From assembly GCA_025997215.1 (NCBI GenBank), contig BNUH01000120.1, positions 1-7,004 of the forward strand: 7,004 nt of DNA, written 5' to 3'. Origin of the DNA: Clostridia bacterium (GTDB taxonomy: Bacteria > Bacillota_A > Clostridia > Christensenellales > Aristaeellaceae). The notes below the pieces were generated by a model, which was given only the letters and a program-made list of their open reading frames with translations, was not told where the DNA came from and ran no database searches. This document shows positions 1 to 4,404 of the stretch, one piece after another. Each line of letters opens with the position of its first letter. The stretch's first letter is position 1. Made by a program: the position numbers and the translations under genes.

Positions 1-1
1 A

Positions 2-109
2 AAAGCAAGGACAGCCGAAGATCTTGTTTGCGCAATTGGAAAGGCGTTGGAAACCCTCACTAATGATGACTGCTTAGGGTGGGTCAAACACTGCGGCTAT
101 GGTCTATAA
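2..109 (+). CDS. IS630-type transposase, C-terminal fragment
   Basis: The frame is open from the window edge for 35 codons and ends in two stop codons in a row (TAATAA). The peptide contains AEDLVCAIGKALETL, then a WVKHCGYGL ending. A helical stretch followed by a W/F-x-x-HCGY tail is typical of the C-terminus of IS630-family (Tc1/mariner-like) DDE transposases. The catalytic residues would lie left of the window, so activity cannot be judged. No neighbour on the plus strand continues from it. The family identification rests on the short tail motif, so it is probable but not certain. Confidence 0.72.
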   Translation, partial: KARTAEDLVCAIGKALETLTNDDCLGWVKHCGYGL

Positions 110-130
110 TAAATCAAATTGCTATATATA

Positions 131-273
131 CAGACTTTCCGGATCGTTCTAAACAATATATATTCTTTGCGAAGCTTTACATCTAGATGTTTCAAAGTAC
201 GGCAACTCCGTCAATCCCCTTATGGCATAAGGGTTTTCTGGGGGTAAAGTCCGTCCTGACTCCGGAAAGTCTG
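131..273. repeat. 13-bp perfect inverted repeat pair, possible IS end
   Basis: CAGACTTTCCGGA at 131-143 is repeated in inverted orientation as TCCGGAAAGTCTG at 261-273, with 117 bases between the copies. The pair begins only about 20 bases after the transposase stop codons, a position where IS630-family terminal inverted repeats are often found. The pair could therefore mark an element end, or two nested ends. No flanking TA duplication can be verified because the element's left end is not visible. Confidence 0.5.
217..237 (+). terminator. Weak hairpin with T run, plus strand
   Basis: CCCTTATG and CATAAGGG (217-233) form an 8-bp inverted repeat around one central base, which would fold as a 6-bp stem with a 5-base loop. 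TTTTCT follows directly. It lies downstream of the transposase fragment on the same strand, so it may end that transcript. The stem is short, so this is a moderate-confidence call. Confidence 0.4.
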
Positions 274-399
274 TCCAACAGCCTTTTTGCGGGCAGAAGG
301 GTGTGGAACGCATAATTATGCATAAGTTTCAGGGATTCATGTATAATTATACAATCACACGGTAGTGTATAACATATAGCTATCAATAACTAATAGATC

Positions 400-437
400 A
401 ACAGAACGAAACCCCTGCTGCAATTAGCTGGCAGGGG
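400..437 (-). terminator. Rho-independent terminator of the Rpn gene
   Basis: Reading leftwards, CCCCTGC (437-431) pairs with GCAGGGG (418-412) as a 7-bp GC-rich stem. An inner GC/GC pair closes a TAATT loop. The tail TTTCGTTCTGTT follows. It starts 11 bases after the stop codon of the nuclease gene, which is the usual place for an intrinsic terminator. Confidence 0.72.
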
Positions 438-447
438 ACATACGTCG

Positions 448-1338
448 TTATATAAGGTTCAGCTCACGCTTCATTACATCCAGCGGCAGTCCGGCAGCGC
501 TGGCTATAATGTCTAGGGATAGACTCGTCGTAGCCAAGAGGTTTCGCGCCATTTCTAACTTGCCTTTCTGTGCGCCAATCCCAATGCCTTTCTCGAACCC
601 ATCTTCCGAAGCATCCATAATACTCGCTAACCAATCATTCTTGGCTTTCTCAATCAGGAATGCTTCCCGTCTGAATTGCGGATCAGCAGACAACTCTTTA
701 ATGGCTTTTACTGCTCCGGACACTTCTGGGTATGTTGTTTCTAGCATATTAAGTTGCGCCTCCTCCTCAGCTTCAAATAGGCTTCCCCAAATCCACTCAG
801 TTGAACCATCAGATTCTTCTGGCAGTTTGCTCAATTCTAAGACTACATTTACTGCCTTTTGGGTCATTGTAATACCATGCACCTCATCGTATGGCTTGAA
901 TACGTGGAGGTAATAATCATCATCAATGGCTGGTTGAGTCAAGATGAACAAAGATATTACTCTTTTTAGCTTTCTATATGACTTGCCACTTGGCAATTGT
1001 CCACCAAAAGCCTTGGTATGATAGAAATAGAATCTATCAAGAGTTTCTTGAGAAACAATGAACTGCATCTCTATATGCAGGATTTCGGTAGGCATCGTTA
1101 TGAATACATCCACAATAGGATGCTTTTCTTCCACGCTGTCTGATGGAAGATGGGGATCAGATATTTCTACATCCTTAGGGTCAAGGTCAGGCTTCTTTAG
1201 ATAAGCCTTAATAAAAGGCATAAGAACAGCATGCTTATACTTCGGATTCGTAAACATAGTAAGGAACATTTTGTTATACTTGGCAGGTATAACTTTCATT
1301 GACTCGTCTGCTATGTTCACCCTGATTACTTGTGCCAC
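448..1338 (-). CDS. Rpn family recombination-promoting nuclease / putative transposase (PD-(D/E)XK)
   Basis: This encodes a predicted DNA endonuclease of the Rpn group (formerly annotated as transposase_31 or DUF4351-like proteins), whose characterised members cut DNA and raise RecA-independent recombination. The start is read as GTG at 1338, giving 296 residues. The N-terminal block (PAKYNKMFLTMF) is the usual Rpn opening. The nuclease core follows: Asp77 in VDVFI, then IEMQ with Glu90 and Gln92 as the D...E-x-Q form of the active site. After that comes the conserved stretch RFYFYHTKAFGGQLPSGKSY. The C-terminus carries a GFEKGIGIGAQKGK Gly/Lys linker and a helix-turn-helix-like tail (ARNLL...IIASAAGLPLDVMKREL). 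Length is normal for the family and no frameshift is visible. It has its own promoter and terminator, so it is a single-gene unit. Such genes are often multicopy and mobile-looking. Function here is inferred from family resemblance. Confidence 0.88.
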   Translation of the reverse strand: MAQVIRVNIADESMKVIPAKYNKMFLTMFTNPKYKHAVLMPFIKAYLKKPDLDPKDVEISDPHLPSDSVEEKHPIVDVFITMPTEILHIEMQFIVSQETLDRFYFYHTKAFGGQLPSGKSYRKLKRVISLFILTQPAIDDDYYLHVFKPYDEVHGITMTQKAVNVVLELSKLPEESDGSTEWIWGSLFEAEEEAQLNMLETTYPEVSGAVKAIKELSADPQFRREAFLIEKAKNDWLASIMDASEDGFEKGIGIGAQKGKLEMARNLLATTSLSLDIIASAAGLPLDVMKRELNLI

Positions 1339-1344
1339 CCTTAT

Positions 1345-1350
1345 ACCTCC
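1345..1350 (-). promoter_or_regulatory. Ribosome binding site that decides the Rpn start
   Basis: A perfect GGAGGT (1350-1345) lies 6 bases upstream of GTG at 1338. An ATG in the same frame at 1359-1357 would place this motif inside the coding region and has no comparable motif at the right distance upstream. The GTG start is therefore preferred. Confidence 0.75.
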
Positions 1351-1381
1351 ATAACTCATTCACCTATTCTCCACCAACCTT

Positions 1382-1410
1382 ATTATACCACAATCCCCTC
1401 AGTAAATCAA
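1382..1410 (-). promoter_or_regulatory. Sigma-A promoter of the Rpn gene
   Basis: Reading leftwards, TTGATT (1410-1405), a 17-base spacer and a perfect TATAAT (1387-1382) match the vegetative promoter consensus. Transcription would begin near 1375, leaving a leader of about 37 bases before the GTG start and including the ribosome binding site. Confidence 0.75.
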
Positions 1411-1462
1411 TCGCTAAATATAATTATGAGATGATAAACAGAGGGTAGGGTATGGGTGGTAG

Positions 1463-1480
1463 AATGTAAAGCTTTACATT
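1463..1480. repeat. 18-bp perfect palindrome
   Basis: AATGTAAAGCTTTACATT is identical to its own reverse complement. It lies about 50 bases upstream of the -35 box of the Rpn gene, so it could be an operator for a dimeric regulator. It could equally be part of the repeat-rich block. A hairpin role is less likely because there is no loop. Confidence 0.6.
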
Positions 1481-1608
1481 ACTGATGACCATCCCGCTCC
1501 GGCTGGCAAGGTTGCCGATGACGCCGCTTGCCTTTGCCATACCGGCCTGTGGAGTCAATCCCAGCTGGCTAGATGGCCTGTGAATCCTCTACCCTTCATA
1601 ACCTTATA

Positions 1609-1673
1609 GGTGGGCGGCGGAGTCCCTTCCAGCGGCTCTGATGGTGGGCGGCTATACCTCAAAATTGGGCGGC
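1609..1673 (+). repeat. Short direct repeats GGTGGGCGGC
   Basis: GGTGGGCGGC occurs at 1609-1618 and again at 1643-1652, and its TGGGCGGC core recurs at 1666-1673. The copies are 34 and about 21 bases apart. Their role is unknown, and they sit at the left side of the palindrome-rich block. Confidence 0.5.
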
Positions 1674-1763
1674 CTTAACCCTCAAGAATTTTGGCGAGGC
1701 GTGTCGGATAGCTTGTCCAATTCACAAACCCGATGCTGGAAGGTACATGCATCCCCACTTCCT

Positions 1764-1791
1764 CCCGTATGGGCCGATCGTCCCGCACGGG
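1764..1791. repeat. CGATCG-centred dyad, copy 1 (imperfect)
   Basis: The unit opens with CCCGTAT and closes with GCACGGG around a central CGATCG. It aligns base for base with the unit at 1865-1892, which starts 101 bases later, and both are followed by GCTG. This copy has lost several pairings in the arms. Confidence 0.55.
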
Positions 1792-1811
1792 GCTGGATAA
1801 GGTCAAGGTTG

Positions 1812-1836
1812 TAATGGTTACAGTTTGTAACCATTA
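1812..1836. repeat. 10-bp perfect hairpin between the two dyads
   Basis: TAATGGTTAC (1812-1821) and GTAACCATTA (1827-1836) are perfect inverted repeats around the 5-base loop AGTTT. No T run follows on either strand, so it does not look like a terminator. It lies midway between the two 28-bp CGATCG dyads. Confidence 0.6.
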
Positions 1837-1864
1837 GACGGACATCAGTAATACCAGCGCGGCC

Positions 1865-1892
1865 CCCGTGTGTGACGATCGTCCCACACGGG
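1865..1892. repeat. CGATCG-centred dyad, copy 2 (near-perfect)
   Basis: CCCGTGTG and CACACGGG flank a central GACGATCGTC, giving a 28-bp dyad with only one mismatched pair (T against C). The central decamer recurs at 1922-1931 inside another palindrome. The unit is a second copy of the element at 1764-1791. Confidence 0.65.
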
Positions 1893-1918
1893 GCTGATAG
1901 GCACATCCTTGCATTTCA

Positions 1919-1934
1919 CGTGACGATCGTCACG
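1919..1934. repeat. 16-bp perfect palindrome sharing the GACGATCGTC core
   Basis: CGTGACGATCGTCACG is a perfect palindrome with the same 10-bp core as the dyad 54 bases to its left. A weaker relative, ACGATCGT, is at 2391-2398. The recurrence of the core suggests a dedicated binding or folding element. Confidence 0.6.
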
Positions 1935-2105
1935 CCAGTCATTTAGCCGACGGACGGCGCGGCCAAGCTCTTGCTGATGGGCCGAAACGATCAGTGCGCC
2001 GCCCTTAACTGGCATGTTGGCGCTTCTGCCACGGGGTACGCGCGTCCGCGCCTATCTCACAGACTAGCTAAGAATTGTCATGCTTTTCTGTCTATTGTGC
2101 TACCT

Positions 2106-2121
2106 GTGGGCAGATGCCCAC
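2106..2121. repeat. Array hairpin A
   Basis: GTGGGC and GCCCAC form a 6-bp stem around AGAT. The hairpin is preceded by CTATTGTGCTACCT and followed by ACCCTGGAG. Compared with hairpin B, three stem pairs differ and all three are changed on both sides. Confidence 0.65.
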
Positions 2122-2215
2122 ACCCTGGAGGACCTCTACCACGGCATGTGGGCAATTGCTCATGTCCCACAACATAGCCAAAATGAGCAAGGCAATTATG
2201 TGCATAGTGTTGCCT

Positions 2216-2231
2216 ACGCGCAGATGCGCGT
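2216..2231. repeat. Array hairpin B
   Basis: ACGCGC and GCGCGT form a 6-bp stem around the same AGAT loop as hairpin A, 110 bases later. It is followed by ACCCTGTGC. Relative to A, the first, second and fourth stem pairs have changed with pairing kept. Confidence 0.65.
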
Positions 2232-2333
2232 ACCCTGTGCTGATCACGTGGCTTTCTGCTACCGGACGTGGGCAACCGCTCATAACCATAACATACCAAA
2301 ATAGGCTAGGCTGTTTTGGCTATTGTGCTACCT

Positions 2334-2349
2334 ACGGGCGATCGCCCGT
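2334..2349. repeat. Array hairpin C (perfect palindrome)
   Basis: ACGGGCGATCGCCCGT is a perfect 16-bp palindrome occupying the same place in the repeat unit, 118 bases after hairpin B. It is preceded by CTATTGTGCTACCT and followed by ACCCTGGAG. Its fourth stem pair differs from B by a G-C to C-G swap with pairing kept. Confidence 0.65.
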
Positions 2350-2548
2350 ACCCTGGAGCAGATTTGCCGACCTTCTTCTACGATATGTAGACGATCGTAC
2401 ACGTCGCATATTGAATCCAAATCTGGCGGCTATTGTGCTTGAGAACTATGGCGGAGCATGTCGAATATCGTGTCGTCCTTTAGTGCATATGCAGGGTGTT
2501 TACAAGTTTGACAATTGGTTAACTCTGCATAATCTGTCACTATCACAG

Positions 2549-2905
2549 TTATTTTACATATTTTTCAAAACTTGATTGTAGGTCCCTGATGTATTCTTTG
2601 TCTGTATAACGTGAGTCGTATTTATCTGTAAACAAGTCAGTCAGGTATGATTTCACTCCAGATGTATGGAAAGCATTTACAAAGTCAGAAAATTGCGTTA
2701 AAAGACCCTTTTCTTCTAGTTTCTTGTTCTCTAACTGGTATTCATACCATGTCTTCATGTATAATGCTTCTGTATAAGCTAGTGTATCGCGAAGGTTTGC
2801 ATTATTAGGTTCTCTTGTCAATTGTTTTATACTGTTTTCAATTGCGCTTAATGCTGCATCTTGTATTTCGGCATATCTATACATTTTAGACAAGCTAGTA
2901 AGCAT
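2549..2905 (-). CDS. Unrecognised small helical protein, last gene of the LoaP-like operon
   Basis: The product is 118 residues and I do not recognise its family. It looks soluble and mostly alpha-helical. It has no signal peptide and no membrane segment, and is rich in Lys, Glu, Tyr and Leu. The stretch around residues 55-75 (YMKTWYEYQLENKKLEEKG) looks like a long amphipathic helix. The C-terminal third is acidic and aromatic (YLTDLFTDKYDSRYTD). The ribosome binding site GAGGTGA overlaps the stop codon of the preceding gene, 15 bases upstream, so the two are almost certainly cotranscribed and translationally linked. The start at 2905 fits that spacing, with Met8 as a second choice. No convincing terminator follows. 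Function is unknown. Confidence 0.72.
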   Translation of the reverse strand: MLTSLSKMYRYAEIQDAALSAIENSIKQLTREPNNANLRDTLAYTEALYMKTWYEYQLENKKLEEKGLLTQFSDFVNAFHTSGVKSYLTDLFTDKYDSRYTDKEYIRDLQSSFEKYVK

Positions 2906-2920
2906 ATTATCGAGATCACC

Positions 2921-3274
2921 TCATTTATATATCATTTTTCCTAATTCTAGCTTAGTCTCAAATCCGAATGGATCCGTAACGCTACTCACCTTTTTCATTA
3001 ATATATCAAGGATACTTGGCATTAGCGATATAGCAGTTTGTTCTATGCCATTACCAATAGATGATTTTGATTTGATTACATCGCTAACTGCCATTTTTAG
3101 CTGATCGTCATCAGCTACTTCATTGGAGTCATATCTGTTCTGTTGTAATACGTTGATTATTGCTTTTTCATAGAAACTTTGAGCTGTGTATTTCATATGT
3201 AGTTCATCAGTTATATCACTTACTGCTTTAAGGTAACCGGCAGATTTGAAATTGAAATCCGCATATGTTTTCAT
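2921..3274 (-). CDS. Unrecognised small helical protein, middle gene of the LoaP-like operon
   Basis: The product is 117 residues from no family I recognise. It begins MKTYADFNFKSAGYLKAV, with no signal peptide. The N-terminal two-thirds appear helical and charged. Residues 80-95 (TAISLMPSILDILMKK) form a hydrophobic or amphipathic helix that might contact a membrane or a partner. The end (TDPFGFETKLELGKMIYK) is mixed. Its ATG overlaps the TGA of the preceding frame by 4 bases (ATGA), and there is no good ribosome binding site of its own, so translation probably depends on coupling. Base composition is AT-rich like the next gene and unlike the repeat block. It may act with its two neighbours, but nothing in the sequence names a function. 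Confidence 0.72.
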   Translation of the reverse strand: MKTYADFNFKSAGYLKAVSDITDELHMKYTAQSFYEKAIINVLQQNRYDSNEVADDDQLKMAVSDVIKSKSSIGNGIEQTAISLMPSILDILMKKVSSVTDPFGFETKLELGKMIYK

Positions 3275-3753
3275 AAAATTGCTTTTGAGCGTATCATCAA
3301 CAATTTTACGGATTTTTTCATACTGTTAAGATATTCTCGATCATTTTTTGACATTATGTCTTCTTTATAGCCTGGTTTTGACATTATATGCCACAAAGCA
3401 TCTTGATAAGATATTCGTTCCCAACCTAGAGCTTCTTGTCCAAGAGCTTTATACCCTCCCAACAATATATTCTGTAATCGTGCAGCAAAATCATAGTATT
3501 TGCCAAGTGAGAGTTTAATTCTAAAACTACCTATTGATTTACTAAAAGCTAACAACTGCTCCACTTCGTACAGAGAAGTTTGATTGACTTCTATTGTGCT
3601 AACTACATTATTTGTATCAATAGTTCTCCCGCCACCACCGTGTCCAGTTCCAAAGGAACTTATGGTATCTCCGGCATTACTAGATGGTGTTGATACTTGA
3701 GGAGTGTTTGACGTCTGTGGTTCTGCAGGTAATGGATTGTTCGGATTGGTACC
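3271..3753 (-). pseudogene. Unrecognised protein gene, 5'-truncated at the LoaP junction
   Basis: The frame is open for 160 codons from just after an in-frame TGA (3756-3754), but its first 63 codons contain no ATG, GTG or TTG. The earliest conventional start is GTG at 3564, which lacks a ribosome binding site and would discard plausible protein sequence. The open part reads as a Pro/Asn/Ser/Thr-rich linker (NPNNPLPAEPQTSNTPQVST), then a Gly-rich patch (GTGHGGGGRT), then a helical domain (LAFSKSIGSFRIKLSLGKYY onwards). This looks like the interior and end of a larger protein whose N-terminus is gone. It overlaps the end of the LoaP-like gene by 94 bases in another frame, consistent with a deletion joining two genes. 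The helical domain could still be made from the GTG, or by -1 frameshifting from LoaP. I do not recognise the family. Confidence 0.6.
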
Positions 3754-4193
3754 TCACTCGCTAAGTCCTTCAACAATCCGCTTTGGAAGATTATCTGATC
3801 GCCTGCTCGATGGGCTTTTGCGATGTCGATAATACCCTCATTATCCATAACCCACCTACCAAACTTGTAATCACTGCCTACGAGTTCCCACCGTTTTTCA
3901 TGGTTCAATAGAACACGAATAACATCCGGTATATTGTTCATCCGCAAGACGTCACAGTCCTGAGCGACCTCGAAAAAAACATAGCCAGGGATTACCCGCT
4001 CAGTTACTTGCGTTTTCTTACCGTTGACGCTCTTGAATTTCACCTGTTTTACAGTATAAGCACTTAACCCGCGAATCAACTGGGTCATGTACCTAGAAAC
4101 CGAATCTTCCCGTCCAGTAGTGCAGAATATACAACCGATCATTCGATCATAACTATTATCAGACAGAGTGTTATTATTTCCTTCTTGTGTCAT
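3660..4193 (-). CDS. LoaP-like NusG paralogue, KOW domain truncated
   Basis: NusG paralogues of the LoaP type ride on RNA polymerase and suppress termination within their own long operons. Residues 17-125 fit an NGN domain: an opening IGCIFCTTGRED in place of the usual WYVLFVKTGREE, an internal RVIPGYVFFEV motif (NusG-type PGYVF), and NNIPDVIRVL. A linker leads to the first strand of a KOW domain (HRAGDQIIFQSGLLKDLAS, residues 128-146). The family pattern then stops. Residues 147-177 do not resemble a KOW core and are the out-of-frame shadow of the next gene, so the C-terminal domain is lost. The start has GGAGG 8 bases upstream. It is the first gene after a promoter with LytTR-type sites. 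NGN may still bind polymerase, but contacts made by KOW should be missing. LoaP rather than another NusG paralogue is inferred. Confidence 0.78.
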   Translation of the reverse strand: MTQEGNNNTLSDNSYDRMIGCIFCTTGREDSVSRYMTQLIRGLSAYTVKQVKFKSVNGKKTQVTERVIPGYVFFEVAQDCDVLRMNNIPDVIRVLLNHEKRWELVGSDYKFGRWVMDNEGIIDIAKAHRAGDQIIFQSGLLKDLASEVPIRTIHYLQNHRRQTLLKYQHHLVMPEIP

Positions 4194-4310
4194 AGCTTCG
4201 CCCTCCAGGCTCTAGATGCCCAGCTAAATGTTATACTAAGGCGTATATACAGTCCCGTTTATCAACTCCGCTAAGGCGCAAGCGATAATACGAAACCTAT
4301 GTCACTGACC
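4194..4310 (-). promoter_or_regulatory. Leader of the LoaP-like operon
   Basis: About 115 transcribed bases precede the LoaP-like start. The octamer CGCCTTAG occurs twice on the transcribed strand (4278-4271 and 4243-4236, 35 bases apart). The first copy sits in a short CGCT/AGCG hairpin at 4284-4269. The ribosome binding site GGAGG is near the end, 8 bases from ATG. LoaP proteins act with RNA hairpins in leaders of their target operons, so a recognition hairpin could lie here, but I cannot identify it. Confidence 0.4.
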
Positions 4311-4316
4311 AAGAAC

Positions 4317-4345
4317 AGTATAGCACACGTAGGACTCAAAAAACA
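4317..4345 (-). promoter_or_regulatory. Promoter of the LoaP-like operon (extended -10, poor -35)
   Basis: Reading leftwards, TGCTATACT contains an extended -10 element (TATACT at 4322-4317 with TG one base upstream). At 17 bases upstream the -35 position reads TGTTTT, a poor match to TTGACA. A weak -35 directly beside paired repeats is typical of promoters that need an activator. Confidence 0.6.
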
Positions 4346-4346
4346 C

Positions 4347-4381
4347 GACCAAATATCGCACAAACCAGACCAATCATCGCA
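4347..4381 (-). promoter_or_regulatory. Paired direct repeats, likely LytTR regulator binding site
   Basis: On the minus strand TGCGATGATTGGTC (4381-4368) and TGCGATATTTGGTC (4360-4347) match at 12 of 14 positions and start exactly 21 bases apart, two turns of the helix. LytTR-domain regulators such as AgrA bind pairs of short direct repeats at about this spacing, just upstream of the -35 box. A LytTR regulator is encoded by the adjacent operon. The site ends 1 base before the predicted -35 position. Confidence 0.7.
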
Positions 4382-4404
4382 TCCGAGCTTTCAAATACTT
4401 ATCA

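Larger units (their letters stand above)
110..447. other. Gene-free stretch between transposase end and Rpn gene
   Basis: No convincing coding region lies here. It is AT-rich on the left (runs of TATATA at about 123-130 and 155-161). It contains a perfect 12-bp palindrome ACATCTAGATGT at 179-190, a 13-bp inverted repeat pair, and two hairpins followed by T-rich runs, all listed separately where supported. The 11-mer AAAGTCCGTCC at 246-256 recurs as AAAGTCTGTCC at 266-276. The right end of the insertion sequence may lie here, but I cannot place it because the left end is not in view. Confidence 0.6.
2025..2440. repeat. Degenerate tandem array, period about 110-118 bp
   Basis: Several landmarks recur in the same order. 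CTATTGTGCTACCT-like segments start at 2092, 2202 (variant CATAGTGTTGCCT from 2203), 2320 and 2430, which are 110, 118 and 110 bases apart. A TCT(A/G)CCACGG-like segment is at 2025, 2135 and, as a variant, 2255. A GTGGGCAA..GCTCAT segment is at 2149-2164 and 2269-2284. The first three units have a 16-bp hairpin directly after CCT, followed by ACCCTG. The fourth unit has only the opening segment. Copies have diverged strongly, so this is an old or fast-evolving array. The spacing is far too long for a CRISPR. Confidence 0.7.
1411..2548. other. Long gene-free, palindrome-rich block
   Basis: No open frame here shows protein-like composition or a ribosome binding site with a matching start. Open frames of up to 166 codons exist on both strands, but they run straight through hairpins and repeats. 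The block is visibly richer in G and C between about 1480 and 2080 than the genes beside it. It contains several families of dyad symmetries: an 18-bp palindrome, CGATCG-centred dyads, GGTGGGCGGC direct repeats and a tandem array, each listed separately. It may be a structured non-coding RNA locus, a protein-binding array, or decayed mobile DNA. I cannot decide between these from the sequence. Confidence 0.6.

Noticed and set aside
192..386. 64-codon open frame on the minus strand
   Set aside because: No ribosome binding site, and it runs through a hairpin and the inverted repeat. The composition (Cys, His, Leu rich) does not look like a protein family.
509..913. 134-codon open frame on the plus strand
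   Set aside because: It lies wholly opposite the well-supported Rpn gene. It is Ser/Ala/Asn-rich in the way antisense shadows are.
172..1479. AAGCTTTACAT shared at 172-182 and 1469-1479, flanking the Rpn gene, as a possible insertion-site duplication
   Set aside because: A shared 11-mer is expected several times by chance in 7 kb, and the second copy is half of a palindrome. No clear element ends lie beside the copies.
1682..1906. 74-codon open frame on the minus strand
   Set aside because: It crosses both CGATCG dyads and the 10-bp hairpin, has no ribosome binding site and no protein-like pattern.
2025..2440. CRISPR array
   Set aside because: The repeat period is about 110-118 bp, units are diverged, and no short identical repeats with unique spacers or cas genes are present.
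2508..2536. Plus-strand promoter with TTGACA at 2508-2513
   Set aside because: At 16-17 bases downstream the -10 position reads TAATCT or AATCTG, a poor match. It would only transcribe the antisense of the last operon gene.
2075..2575. 166-codon open frame on the plus strand
   Set aside because: It passes through the tandem array hairpins. Repeat units fall in different frames because spacings of 110 and 118 are not multiples of three. The product is rich in Cys and Trp with no family likeness.
3734..3779. GGATTGTT/AACAATCC inverted repeat spanning the LoaP junction as a regulatory hairpin
   Set aside because: Arms are only 8 bp with a 30-base loop, and one arm lies in the LoaP coding sequence. 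It could have helped form the deletion, but nothing more supports this.
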